From the NCBI GenBank assembly GCA_963828415.1, contig CAWHEI010000012.1, forward strand, positions 620,001 through 684,000: a DNA stretch of 64,000 nt, given 5' to 3'. The notes beneath the pieces are model-generated. The model did not search any database, had not been told where the DNA came from, and saw nothing but the letters and a program-made list of their open reading frames with translations. Source of the stretch: Sva-07 sp963828415. Lineage in GTDB: Bacteria; Actinomycetota; Acidimicrobiia; Acidimicrobiales; Ilumatobacteraceae. Shown here in pieces: positions 16,097-25,041 of this stretch. How positions within the stretch are numbered: the stretch's first letter is position 1; each line of letters opens with the position of its first letter. The translations under genes and the position numbers were made by a program.

Positions 16097-16906
16097 TTGA
16101 CGTTCCTCCGCCAACTCGATGCGTCGTGGAACGCATCGGGATCGATGCTGTGCGTCGGGCTCGACCCCGATCCGGCACGGATGCCACTGCCGCTCGACGG
16201 GGCACACGGTGCCACCGAGACGTTCTGCAAAGCGATCATCGACGCCACCGCCGACCTCGCCTGTGCGTTCAAACCGCAGATCGCGTACTTCGCCAGCCAG
16301 GGCGAGGAGGACGCCCTCGAGCGCATCTGCCGGTATGTGCGTGAGACCTACCCCGACGTCACGCTCATTCTCGACGCGAAGCGTGGCGACATCGGCTCGA
16401 CCGCGGAGCACTACGCCCGCGAGGCGTTCGGGCGTTACGGCGCCCACGCCGTCACCGTCAATCCATACCTCGGCACCGACTCGGTCGCACCGTACTTCGA
16501 GCACGGCGGCGGTGTCATCGCGTTGTGCCGAACGAGCAATCCCGGCGGCGACGACATCCAGTCGCTCGTCGCCGACGGCTCACCGATCTACGCCCACGTC
16601 GCCCGGCTGGTGGCTGACGACTGGTCGACTCGCGGTGACTGCGGCCTCGTCGTCGGCGCCACGTACCCGACCGAACTCGCCGACGTCCGAGCGATCGCAC
16701 CGAACGTCCCCATCCTCGTACCCGGCGTCGGCGCTCAGGGCGGCGACGCCGGCGAGGTCGTCGAGCACGGGGCCGCCGCCGACGGGCGTGGCCTGATCGT
16801 CAACTCCTCCCGAGCGATCCTGTACGCCAGCTCTGGCTCGGACTTCGCCGACGCCGCCCGGGCCGAAGCCGAACGCACCGCCGCCGCCCTCCGCCTCACG
16901 AACTGA
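16097..16906 (+). CDS. pyrF: orotidine 5'-phosphate decarboxylase
   Basis: 269 residues from TTG 16097, which gives the expected N-terminus ahead of 'SMLCVGLDPDPARMP'. It decarboxylates OMP to UMP, the last step of pyrimidine synthesis. This is the longer subfamily 2 form found in actinobacteria. The catalytic 'LILDAKRGDIGSTAEHYA' (Asp about 93, Lys about 95) is intact, as are 'ALCRTSNPGG' and the phosphate-binding 'LVPGVGAQGG'. It lies seven bases after the ferredoxin gene and is convergent with serA, with a large hairpin between them. Confidence 0.95.
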   Translation: MTFLRQLDASWNASGSMLCVGLDPDPARMPLPLDGAHGATETFCKAIIDATADLACAFKPQIAYFASQGEEDALERICRYVRETYPDVTLILDAKRGDIGSTAEHYAREAFGRYGAHAVTVNPYLGTDSVAPYFEHGGGVIALCRTSNPGGDDIQSLVADGSPIYAHVARLVADDWSTRGDCGLVVGATYPTELADVRAIAPNVPILVPGVGAQGGDAGEVVEHGAAADGRGLIVNSSRAILYASSGSDFADAARAEAERTAAALRLTN

Positions 16907-16914
16907 CTCACCCC

Positions 16915-16973
16915 AGCCCGAAACATGCCTGGCTTGTCGCGCCTGGCGCGACAAACGAGGCAGATTTCGGGCT
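16915..16973. terminator. nested palindrome between convergent pyrF and serA
   Basis: Outer arms AGCCCGAAA/TTTCGGGCT (16915-16923 and 16965-16973, perfect) enclose a second perfect inverted repeat, TTGTCGCGCC-T-GGCGCGACAA (16934-16954). The symmetric location between two stop codons suits a bidirectional terminator, although there is no T run in either direction. Confidence 0.6.
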
Positions 16974-16984
16974 CAGATTGGGGG

Positions 16985-18544
16985 TCAGAGGCTGGTGACC
17001 TGGACGATGCCGGGGGCGGAGCGGAGTTCGTCGAGCACCTCGGCGGGAACCGGAGCACTCGGGGCGATCAACATGACGGCCGTGTCGGATCCGGTGACGC
17101 GGCTGACGTCCATGTCGGAGATGTTGACCCCAGCGTTGCCGAGCAGTGTGCCGACGGTGCCGATGACGCCCGGACGGTCGTCGTTCTGGATCACGACCAT
17201 GTTGTCGACGGGCGGCACGTCGAACGGCGTGTCGTCGATGTTGACGATGCGCTGAGCCGCCTTGGGTCCTGCGAGCGTGCCGGAGATCGAGTGCCCGCCA
17301 CCGCGCAGCGACAGCAGGTTGACGAAGTCGGCCGACGTGGCCGAGCAGACGTCACGAACCTCGACGCCGTGCTGCTTCGCGAGCTGGGGTGCGTTGACGT
17401 AGGTGACCGGCTCGTCGGAGATCGCTCCGAAGAAGCCCTTCAGGACCGCCAACTCCAGGATGCGGGTGTCGTAGCCGGCGATCTCGCCCTCGCAGCAGAT
17501 CTCCAACTCGGTCGGCAGCCCACCGACGAGCGACACGAACAAGCTGCCGAGTCGCTCGGCGAGCGGCAGGTACGGCCGGATCGTTTCGCTCGCCTCAGCA
17601 GCGTTGACGTTGACGGCGAACGGGACGAATTCGCCGGCGAGCGCGAGCTGCACCATCGAGGCGATCGTGTCGCCGGCTTTGTCCTGCGCTTCGCGAGTGC
17701 TCGCACCGAGGTGCGGCGTGACGATGACCGAGTCGAGTTCGAACAGCGGCGACTCCGTCATCGGTTCGGTCGAGAACACGTCGAGCGCAGCACCGGCGAT
17801 GATTCCCTCGCGGAGGCACTCGGCGAGGTCGCCCTCGTGGACGATTCCACCGCGGGCAACGTTGACCACGCGCAGACTCGGCTTGGCCTTGAGGAGGAGG
17901 TCGCGGTTGATCAGCCCGAGCGTTTCGGGGGTCTTGGGAAGGTGCACCGTGAGGAAGTCGGACTCGGCGACGACCTGATCGAGCGCCATCAGCTCGACGC
18001 CCATCTTCTTGGCCCGGTCCTCCGACACGAACGGGTCGTAGGCGATGAGGCGCATCCCGAATCCCTTGGCGCGATCGCCGACGAGCTTGCCGATCCGTCC
18101 GAGGCCGACGATGCCGAGGGTCTTGTCGGCGAGTTCGACGCCCTCCCAACGGCTGCGCTCCCACCGTCCCTGCACCAGCGCAGCGTGCGCCTGGGGCACG
18201 TTGCGGGCCGATGCCATCAGCAGTGCCATCGTGTGCTCAGCGGCCGAGACGATGTTGCTCTGCGGTGCGTTGACGACCATCACACCTCGCGTCGTGGCGG
18301 AGTCGACATCGACGTTGTCGAGGCCGATGCCCGCACGACCCACGACCATCAGGTCGCTGCCGGCGGCGAACACGGCGTCGGTCACGTCGGTTGCCGACCG
18401 AATGATCAGGGCGTGAGCGCCCGGCACGACGTCGAGCAGTTCGTCGGCGGACAGCCCGAGCTGCACGTCGACGTCGTGGCCGGCGGCGCGGAGGCGGTCG
18501 AGGCCCCCGTCGGCGATTTCTTCGGTGACCAGGATGCGAGCCAT
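16985..18544 (-). CDS. serA: D-3-phosphoglycerate dehydrogenase
   Basis: 519 residues from ATG 18544 with an AGAAGGACC ribosome binding site. It oxidises 3-phosphoglycerate, the first step of serine synthesis. The NAD-binding Rossmann motif 'LGIVGLGRIGKLVGDRAKGFG' lies near residue 145, catalytic Arg/Glu/His are in the expected D-isomer dehydrogenase blocks ('NVARGGIVHEGDLAECL', 'TPHLGASTREAQ'), and the C-terminus has the intervening domain plus ACT domain of the long actinobacterial type ('FDVPPVDNMVVIQNDDRPGVIGTVGTLLG'). The ACT domain implies serine feedback. Convergent with pyrF. Confidence 0.96.
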   Translation of the reverse strand: MARILVTEEIADGGLDRLRAAGHDVDVQLGLSADELLDVVPGAHALIIRSATDVTDAVFAAGSDLMVVGRAGIGLDNVDVDSATTRGVMVVNAPQSNIVSAAEHTMALLMASARNVPQAHAALVQGRWERSRWEGVELADKTLGIVGLGRIGKLVGDRAKGFGMRLIAYDPFVSEDRAKKMGVELMALDQVVAESDFLTVHLPKTPETLGLINRDLLLKAKPSLRVVNVARGGIVHEGDLAECLREGIIAGAALDVFSTEPMTESPLFELDSVIVTPHLGASTREAQDKAGDTIASMVQLALAGEFVPFAVNVNAAEASETIRPYLPLAERLGSLFVSLVGGLPTELEICCEGEIAGYDTRILELAVLKGFFGAISDEPVTYVNAPQLAKQHGVEVRDVCSATSADFVNLLSLRGGGHSISGTLAGPKAAQRIVNIDDTPFDVPPVDNMVVIQNDDRPGVIGTVGTLLGNAGVNISDMDVSRVTGSDTAVMLIAPSAPVPAEVLDELRSAPGIVQVTSL

Positions 18545-18625
18545 AGGTCCTTCTGCTTATCGGGTTCGGCACGCCACTTCCACGGAGTTTGACGAACCGT
18601 TCACCCTCGGTTCGCGGCCACCCGG

Positions 18626-18631
18626 TACGTT
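18626..18631 (+). promoter_or_regulatory. -10 box, leaderless promoter of the menC operon
   Basis: TACGTT, seven bases before ATG 18639, where a four-gene overlapping operon begins. Confidence 0.5.
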
Positions 18632-18638
18632 CTGGGCG

Positions 18639-19826
18639 ATGACGCCCGCCGAGCGCGCGAACGAGATCGAGCGGTGGTTCGTGCAACGTGGTGTTCCGCA
18701 CCTCGTCGATGCCGATGACAACGCGTCGATCCTCGACACCTGGACCCGAGCGCTCCCACTCCTCGTGGCCGCCTACGTACTGCTCGGGCTCAATGCGCTG
18801 AACCTTCGCGACTGGTCGTTGGCCCAGAACCTCGTCACTGCAGCCGCGGTGATCGCCATGCTGCTCGCGGCGTGGGTGCTGTCGAATCGGCTGCGCGGCG
18901 AGGCCACATTCGCCCGGCCGACCGACATCGACGCACCCGAACTGCTGCTGTTCGTGTTCGGACCGGCCATTCCCGTGCTCGCGTTCGGACAGGTCCGCGA
19001 CGCGATCGAGAGCGTCATCCTGGCGCTGACGTTGCTGGTGTTGATCTACCTCTGGTCCTCCTACGGAGTCGGAGCTCTGTTGCGGTGGGGTGCCCGCCGG
19101 TCGAGCGGCCAGCTGAACGGGCTCGGGCCGTTGGTGGCCAAGGCGCTGCCGCTGCTGCTCGTGTTCAACACGTTCCTGTTCGTGAACGCCGAGGTGTGGG
19201 AGATGGCGGGCACACTCGACGGTGCCGCGTACGTCGTGGTCGTGCTGACCTTCTTCTCACTCGGAGCGGTGTTCGCGGTCAGCCGGGTGCCGGGATTCAT
19301 CCGCGACGAGAACCGGTTCGAGTCGTGGCGTGAGGTCGCTGAACTGCTCGAGGGGACTCCTGCGGCGACGGTCGAACTCCCGACCTCCGGGGCGACGCTC
19401 GACCCGCTGCGTCCGCGCCAACGTTTCAACATCGGGCTGATCGGGCTGTTCGGCCAGGCGCTCCAGATCACCCTGGTCGTCGCCGCGCTCACCGGCTTCT
19501 TCATCTTCTTCGGGTTCATGGCGATCACGGCGGAGACGATCACCAACTGGACCGGACTCGACGCAGTACGCGTGATCGCCGACGCGGGCCTCGGCGACCG
19601 GACGCTCGTTCTGACCGAACCGCTGATCCGAGTGTCGGTGTTCCTCGGAGCGTTCTCCGGCATGTACTTCACCGTCGTGCTCACGACCGACGAGACCTAC
19701 CGGACCGAGTTCGCGAGCGACGTCGGCCCCGAGGTCCGCCAGATCCTCGCTGTGCGCACGGCGTACCACGTGGTCAAGGGCACCCATGGCGCTGCTCACC
19801 CTCCCGTCGACACGGTCGCACCATGA
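18639..19826 (+). CDS. polytopic membrane protein, function unknown
   Basis: 395 residues from ATG 18639; the -10 box seven bases upstream decides against a longer frame starting at 18525. About eight hydrophobic segments are visible, in two groups: residues 30-200 and 265-360. The segment between them is soluble and charged ('RDENRFESWREVAELLEGTP'). No catalytic motif is recognised. It resembles the uncharacterised integral membrane proteins common in actinobacteria. Its last codons overlap the next gene (ATGA at 19823-19826), so it belongs to the same operon as the GNAT protein, menC and the SCP2 protein. Confidence 0.78.
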   Translation: MTPAERANEIERWFVQRGVPHLVDADDNASILDTWTRALPLLVAAYVLLGLNALNLRDWSLAQNLVTAAAVIAMLLAAWVLSNRLRGEATFARPTDIDAPELLLFVFGPAIPVLAFGQVRDAIESVILALTLLVLIYLWSSYGVGALLRWGARRSSGQLNGLGPLVAKALPLLLVFNTFLFVNAEVWEMAGTLDGAAYVVVVLTFFSLGAVFAVSRVPGFIRDENRFESWREVAELLEGTPAATVELPTSGATLDPLRPRQRFNIGLIGLFGQALQITLVVAALTGFFIFFGFMAITAETITNWTGLDAVRVIADAGLGDRTLVLTEPLIRVSVFLGAFSGMYFTVVLTTDETYRTEFASDVGPEVRQILAVRTAYHVVKGTHGAAHPPVDTVAP

Positions 19827-20539
19827 CCGGTACGTCGATCACTGTCCGCACGATCTCGACGCGCGACGAACTCGTCACTCACGACCGACTCATGCAGGAC
19901 GTGTGGGGGATGTCGGTCCCGCTGGTCAACCTCGAGCTCCTCACTGCCCTCGCACACGCCGGCGGCTACGTCGCTGCCGCGTTCGACGACGAGCGGATGG
20001 TCGGTGCCTCGGTCGGGTTCCTTGCGGATCATCACGGCGAGCGCGCACTGCACAGTCACATCACCGGCGTCGTCGAATCGGTTCGTCACACCGGGATCGG
20101 TCGAGCGATCAAGCTGCACCAGCGCGCCTGGGCAGAAGAGCACGGCCTCCGCTGGATCACGTGGACGTTCGACCCGCTGGTGCGCCGCAATGCCTGGTTC
20201 AACATTGCGATCCTCGGCGCCGACGTCGACTCCTACGCGGCATCCTTCTATGGCGAGATGACCGACGCGATCAACGCGGGCGACGACTCCGACCGGCTGG
20301 TCATGGCATGGGACGTCGCGGCGCCGATTCCCGTCGAGCCCCGCGACGGCAGCGATGTCGCCGAACGTGTGCTGGTGGCCACTCCGGCCGACATCGTCGT
20401 CCTCCGCCGCACCGATCCTGCGGCGGTGGCCACATGGCGCAGTACGACACGCGAGGCGTTGACCGCAGCGCTCGACTCGGGACACCGAGTGCTCGGATTC
20501 ACCCGCGACGGCTCGTACGTGATCGGATCACCATCATGA
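19823..20539 (+). CDS. GNAT-family N-acetyltransferase (menC-associated type)
   Basis: 238 residues, start overlapping the previous stop. The acetyl-CoA-binding fold is seen in 'GGYVAAAFDDERMVGASVGFLADH', 'HSHITGVVESVRHTGIGRAIKLHQRAWAEEHGL' (the R-x-x-G-x-G/A pyrophosphate loop, here RHTGIGRA) and 'WTFDPLVRRNAWFNIAILGADVDSYAASFYG'. The WTFDPL...N..F...KLG-like block is characteristic of the GNAT subgroup often encoded next to menC/N-succinylamino acid racemase genes. The pairing suggests that it acylates or deacylates amino acids whose N-acyl forms the neighbouring enzyme can racemise. This role is inferred from context. Confidence 0.85.
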   Translation: MTGTSITVRTISTRDELVTHDRLMQDVWGMSVPLVNLELLTALAHAGGYVAAAFDDERMVGASVGFLADHHGERALHSHITGVVESVRHTGIGRAIKLHQRAWAEEHGLRWITWTFDPLVRRNAWFNIAILGADVDSYAASFYGEMTDAINAGDDSDRLVMAWDVAAPIPVEPRDGSDVAERVLVATPADIVVLRRTDPAAVATWRSTTREALTAALDSGHRVLGFTRDGSYVIGSPS

Positions 20540-20569
20540 GTGAGACGATCGCATGACCGGGAGCACGCA

Positions 20570-21730
20570 ATGACCTGGACCATCGAGCGCGTCGAGCTGC
20601 GTCGCATCGCCATGCCGCTCGTGTCGCCGTTCCGAACGAGCTTCGGCAGCCAGACCGAGCGCGACATCCTGCTCGTGCGCGTCGAGCTCGCCGACGCATC
20701 GGGAGGCCCGACCGACACGATCGAGGGGTGGGGCGAGTGCGTGGCGCTGTCCGAGCCGAGCTATTCACCGGAATACGTCGACGGCGCCCAGCACGTGATC
20801 GTCCACCACCTGCTGCCACGGCTGATTGCCGCCGGACCGATCGACGCGGCCGACGTGGCACCTGCGCTCGCGAAGCTGCACGGGCACCCGATGGCGAAGG
20901 CGGCGTTGGAGATGGCGATCCTCGACGCCCAGCTCCGCGCCACAGGCCAGTCGTTCGCGGCGTTCCTGGGTGCCGAGCGCACCCGCATTCCGAGCGGCGT
21001 GAGCGTCGGTATCCACGACTCGACCGACGAGCTGCTCGCCGCGGTGCAGGGCTACGTCGACGACGGCTACGTGCGCATCAAGCTGAAGATCGAGCCGGGG
21101 TCGGACATCGACCAGGTGGCCGCCGTGCGCGAGCTGATCGGCCCGGGCACACCGTTCCAGGTCGACGCCAATACCGCCTACCGACGTACCGATGGCGCCC
21201 ACCTCGCCCGGCTCGACGAGTTCGACCTGTTGCTGATCGAGCAGCCCCTGCCCGAGGACGACATCATCGGCCACGCTCGCCTCGCCGACGAGGTCGAGAC
21301 ACCGATCTGCCTCGACGAGTCGCTCGTCTCCGCTGCCGGCACCGCCGACGCCATCGAGCTCGGGGCGTGCGAGATCGCGAACATCAAGCCGGGACGCGTC
21401 GGCGGGTATCTCGAGGCGGTGCGCATCCACGACCTGTGTCTCGCGAAGGGAATCCCGGTGTGGTGCGGCGGCATGTTGGAGACCGGCATCGGTCGAGCTG
21501 CCAATGCGGCGCTCGCCGCGCTACCCGGGTTCACGCTGCCGGGCGACATCAGTGCGTCGACGCGGTTCTATGCGCAGGACATCGTCACCGATCCGATCAC
21601 GATCACCGACGGCCACGTCACGGTGCCGACGACTCCAGGTCTCGGGTTCGACCTCGACCGCGAGTTCCTCGACTCGGTCACGACGAGCCGTCTGGGCATC
21701 GACCCGCGCGGTACAGTCACCGAACTATGA
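20570..21730 (+). CDS. menC: o-succinylbenzoate synthase / N-succinylamino acid racemase
   Basis: 386 residues from ATG 20570 (GGGAG upstream; a longer frame from 20540 is unlikely). Enolase-superfamily motifs are complete: 'PLVSPFRTSFGSQTERDILLV' capping domain, 'VRIKLKIEPG' (the KxK catalytic Lys, near residue 165), metal ligands in 'QVDANTAY', 'LIEQPLPEDD' and 'CLDES', and the opposite catalytic Lys in 'NIKPGRVGG'. The family makes o-succinylbenzoate in menaquinone synthesis; many members also racemise N-succinyl amino acids. No other men genes are in this window, and a GNAT partner lies just upstream, so the racemase role is a serious alternative. Confidence 0.9.
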   Translation: MTWTIERVELRRIAMPLVSPFRTSFGSQTERDILLVRVELADASGGPTDTIEGWGECVALSEPSYSPEYVDGAQHVIVHHLLPRLIAAGPIDAADVAPALAKLHGHPMAKAALEMAILDAQLRATGQSFAAFLGAERTRIPSGVSVGIHDSTDELLAAVQGYVDDGYVRIKLKIEPGSDIDQVAAVRELIGPGTPFQVDANTAYRRTDGAHLARLDEFDLLLIEQPLPEDDIIGHARLADEVETPICLDESLVSAAGTADAIELGACEIANIKPGRVGGYLEAVRIHDLCLAKGIPVWCGGMLETGIGRAANAALAALPGFTLPGDISASTRFYAQDIVTDPITITDGHVTVPTTPGLGFDLDREFLDSVTTSRLGIDPRGTVTEL

Positions 21731-22137
21731 CGCACCCGTTCCTGTCAGAAGAGTGGATGGCCGCAGCTCACGAGATCCGTGAAAAGTACGCCGACCAGGT
21801 TCCGCCGGTCACCACGGTGATCAAGATCAATCAGGTGATCGTCGACGTGCCGTTCGGCGACGGCGAGGTGAAGAGTTACCTCGACACGTCGTCGGGCCAT
21901 CTCGTGATGGAACTCGGCGAGCTCGACGATGCCGACGCCACCGTCACGACCGACTATGCGACGGCCAAGGCGATGTTCGTCGACCAGGACCAGGCCATCG
22001 CCATGCAGGCGTTCATGTCCGGCAAGATCAAAGTGCAGGGCGACATGATGAAGATGATGGCGATGCAGACCGCGATCCCTTCGAACGACTTCACCGACAC
22101 CATCGCCGACGAGATCAAGGCGATCACCGCCCCCTGA
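21727..22137 (+). CDS. SCP2 sterol-carrier-domain protein
   Basis: 136 residues; ATG 21727 overlaps the menC stop (ATGA). The sequence is a stand-alone SCP2 domain: 'VTTVIKINQVIVDVPFGDGEVKSYLD' strands, 'LDDADATVTTDYATAKAMFVDQDQAIAMQAFMSGKIKVQGDMMKMM', where the GKIKVQGD block is the family hallmark. Such domains bind lipids or fatty acyl-CoA in a hydrophobic tunnel. As the last gene of the operon, its TGA stop falls inside the palindromic element at 22136-22168. Confidence 0.9.
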   Translation: MTHPFLSEEWMAAAHEIREKYADQVPPVTTVIKINQVIVDVPFGDGEVKSYLDTSSGHLVMELGELDDADATVTTDYATAKAMFVDQDQAIAMQAFMSGKIKVQGDMMKMMAMQTAIPSNDFTDTIADEIKAITAP

Positions 22138-22168
22138 TTACGTCAGGGGTCAGACCCGCGATGTAATC
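22136..22168. repeat. 33-bp interspersed palindromic element, copy B
   Basis: GATTACGTC and GATGTAATC arms around an AGGGGTCAGACCCGC core; this is copy A in reverse orientation with one arm mismatch (ACGTC for ACATC). It lies between the convergent SCP2 and regulator genes, one base from the latter's stop, and again contains the final bases of the TGA stop (of the SCP2 gene). Confidence 0.8.
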
Positions 22169-22169
22169 G

Positions 22170-22907
22170 TCACACCATGGTGGCGCAGATCGTGTCGCCG
22201 CGGGCGACGCTCGACTCGATCACGACATCGACGTTGATGTCGCCGCCGTCGTCGACGAGCGCGGCGAGCATTCCACGCACCATGCCACGGTCGACCGCGC
22301 AGATCACCGGGTGCTCGGTGGCGACGTCACCGAACGGACAGTGGTCGTTGATGATCCGGAGCTGACCGTTGCGGGCCTCGGTGTGCGCAGCGAACCCGTG
22401 AGCCGTGAGCGCGTCGGCCACGGATTGCATCGCTGAGCGCAACGAACGACGTCCGGCGTTGAGCGCATCGCCGGTGAGCCCTTCGGCCATCGCTCGCCCG
22501 TACTCGGCGCCAACCTCCTCGGCGATCATCTCGGCCTCGTCGTGCGGCAACCGGTCGAGTGCGCGACCGAGCAGCGACAGCACGAGGTCGTCACTGCGCA
22601 TCGGGAACTCGTCGACGGTCGCGTCGCCCACGGCGACGTAGCGCTTCGACGGTCGTCCGGCGCCCGCTCCGGCCGCTCTGCCGGCGATGACCTCGAGGTA
22701 CCCCCCGGCGGCCAACTTGTCGAGGTGATGGCGGGCAACGTTGGTGTGTACCCCCACCTCGGCCGCGACCATCGATGCCGTCGCCCCAGCTGCCTGGTCG
22801 GACGAGCTGTTGTCTTTGACGAACAGGTAGATCGCGCGGCGCGTCGGATCGCCGAAGGCGTCCGTGATTGCCGACACCGTGGCCGTGAACGACGGGCTCG
22901 TTCGCAC
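22170..22907 (-). CDS. winged-helix regulator with Cys-containing effector domain (SufR-like)
   Basis: 245 residues from GTG 22907, a start fixed by a TAGAAT box exactly seven bases upstream. The N-terminal ArsR/MarR-like helix-turn-helix ('FGDPTRRAIYLFVK', 'VAAEVGVHTNVARHHLDKLAAGGYLEV') is followed by a basic hinge ('AGRPSKRYVAV') and a C-terminal domain with 'NDHCPFGDVATEHPVICAVDRGMV'. The CPF...A..HP..C pattern is that of the predicted regulators grouped with cyanobacterial and actinobacterial SufR, in which Cys residues hold an Fe-S cluster. It is divergent from mrp, an Fe-S cluster carrier gene, which supports an Fe-S-sensing role; this remains inference. Confidence 0.82.
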   Translation of the reverse strand: MRTSPSFTATVSAITDAFGDPTRRAIYLFVKDNSSSDQAAGATASMVAAEVGVHTNVARHHLDKLAAGGYLEVIAGRAAGAGAGRPSKRYVAVGDATVDEFPMRSDDLVLSLLGRALDRLPHDEAEMIAEEVGAEYGRAMAEGLTGDALNAGRRSLRSAMQSVADALTAHGFAAHTEARNGQLRIINDHCPFGDVATEHPVICAVDRGMVRGMLAALVDDGGDINVDVVIESSVARGDTICATMV

Positions 22908-22914
22908 GAGCCGG

Positions 22915-22920
22915 ATTCTA
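22915..22920 (-). promoter_or_regulatory. -10 box of the SufR-like regulator gene
   Basis: TAGAAT on the minus strand, seven bases before GTG 22907. Confidence 0.5.
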
Positions 22921-22928
22921 CCTATCCA

Positions 22929-22949
22929 CGTAGTGCAAATTCGTAGTGC
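22929..22949. promoter_or_regulatory. direct repeat in the regulator/mrp divergent promoter
   Basis: CGTAGTGC occurs twice (22929-22936 and 22942-22949), 13 bp apart start to start, in the 60-bp region between the two divergent genes. It is a candidate operator for the adjacent regulator. Confidence 0.4.
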
Positions 22950-22967
22950 CCTCGCCACAATGAGCAC

Positions 22968-24116
<1,149 letters not shown>

Positions 24117-24120
24117 GCCG

Positions 24121-24153
24121 GAATTACATCGCGGGTCTGACCCCTGATGTAAC
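24121..24153. repeat. 33-bp interspersed palindromic element, copy C
   Basis: ATTACATC and GATGTAA arms around the same GCGGGTCTGACCCCT core as copy A, in the same orientation, five bases after the mrp stop and ten before the next start. Outer bases differ slightly from copy A. Confidence 0.8.
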
Positions 24154-24162
24154 ACTTCGGCC

Positions 24163-24501
24163 ATGGACGTCGTACCCCGCTACAAGTTCGAGGCGATGGT
24201 CGCCGACGCGCTCGACGATCTCCCCGACGAACTGCTGCACGTGCTCGACAATGTCGTGGTGCAGGTGGTCGATCGACATCCCGACGAACCGGACCTGCTC
24301 GGGCTCTACGACGGGGTTCCGCACACCGCGCGCACCGGCAACGAAGGGCCTGACATCGTGTCGATCTACCGCGTGCCGTTGTGCGAGATGTGCGCAGACC
24401 TCGACGAGCTCGCCGAGGAGGTCTACGTGACCGTCATCCACGAGATCGCCCACGCCGCCGGCATCGACGACGATCGGCTCCACGAGCTCGGTTGGGCATG
24501 A
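24163..24501 (+). CDS. small zincin-type metalloprotease-fold protein
   Basis: 112 residues from ATG 24163. The C-terminal half carries the zinc motif 'VIHEIAHAAGIDDDRLHELGW': HExxH, with a third potential ligand in the downstream His/Glu. This matches the zincin-like metallopeptidase family of short bacterial proteins. The N-terminal half ('FEAMVADALDDLPDELLHVLDNVVVQVVDRHP') and 'GLYDGVPHTAR' are also family features. No signal peptide, so it is cytoplasmic. Target unknown. It may be read together with mrp unless the palindrome at 24121-24153 terminates transcription. Confidence 0.9.
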   Translation: MDVVPRYKFEAMVADALDDLPDELLHVLDNVVVQVVDRHPDEPDLLGLYDGVPHTARTGNEGPDIVSIYRVPLCEMCADLDELAEEVYVTVIHEIAHAAGIDDDRLHELGWA

Positions 24502-24510
24502 ACGCACGCT

Positions 24511-24541
24511 CAGATGAGAGCGTTCTCATCTGACTCTCATC
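24511..24541. promoter_or_regulatory. two-component regulon operator, site 1
   Basis: CAGATGAGA-GCGT-TCTCATCTG (24511-24532) is a perfect 9-bp inverted repeat with a 4-bp spacer. A further TCTCATC at 24535-24541 lies exactly 11 bp after the TCTCATC at 24524-24530, the direct-repeat spacing typical of OmpR/PhoB-family binding. It lies 33 bp before the poly-Asp/histidine kinase/response regulator operon. Confidence 0.7.
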
Positions 24542-24573
24542 GCGCTCCCCCTCGTCGCACGCAGACTCGTCGC

Positions 24574-25041
24574 ATGACTGAACCGCGTGACGCCGCCACG
24601 AGCCGGGCGATCCGCGCCATCACGTTCGCGGTCGTGCTGGCCGGCTCGCTGGTGCTGGGTGTGGGGTTGGTGGTCGTGCTCGCCGACGCCATCTCCGACG
24701 AACCGGCCGACGTGACCCCGATCGAACTGGTGACCAACACGTCCTCGCTGCCCACCACCACGACGACCATGGGCGCCGAGACCTTCACCTCGTCGACCAC
24801 GGTCCCCGTCACGGCCGAGCCCGAAGAATCGAACGTCGCAGTGCCTCCCCCGACCAGCGTCGCCGGCACTGCTGCCCCGGTTGTTCCGACGGCGCCGGCC
24901 CAACTCGCTCCGTCACCCCCGGCCCCAGTCCCGCCGCCACCCCCGGTCGCTCCGCCCGCCGCCGACGACGACGATGATGATGACGACGACGACGACGACG
25001 AAGATGACGATGACGACGATGACGATGACGATGACGACTGA
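24574..25041 (+). CDS. membrane-anchored protein with poly-aspartate tail
   Basis: 155 residues from ATG 24574. Residues about 14-38 form one membrane segment ('AITFAVVLAGSLVLGVGLVVVLADAI'; N-in/C-out expected), followed by a Thr/Ser-rich, then Pro-rich external linker. The last 28 or so residues are almost pure Asp, with one Glu. No homologous enzyme domain is seen. It is the first gene of an operon with a sensor kinase and response regulator, preceded by the putative operator, so I infer an extracytoplasmic accessory such as a cation (Ca2+/Mg2+)-binding or surface-charge sensor for the kinase. Its 3' end overlaps the kinase start by 11 bp. Confidence 0.72.
   Translation: MTEPRDAATSRAIRAITFAVVLAGSLVLGVGLVVVLADAISDEPADVTPIELVTNTSSLPTTTTTMGAETFTSSTTVPVTAEPEESNVAVPPPTSVAGTAAPVVPTAPAQLAPSPPAPVPPPPPVAPPAADDDDDDDDDDDDEDDDDDDDDDDDD
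24964..25038 (+). repeat. GAY trinucleotide microsatellite
   Basis: About 25 consecutive GAC/GAT codons, interrupted by one GAA, encode the Asp tail. In another frame the same DNA gives runs of ATG-ACG, which include the kinase start codon. Slippage by whole triplets would change tail length without breaking either frame. Confidence 0.8.
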
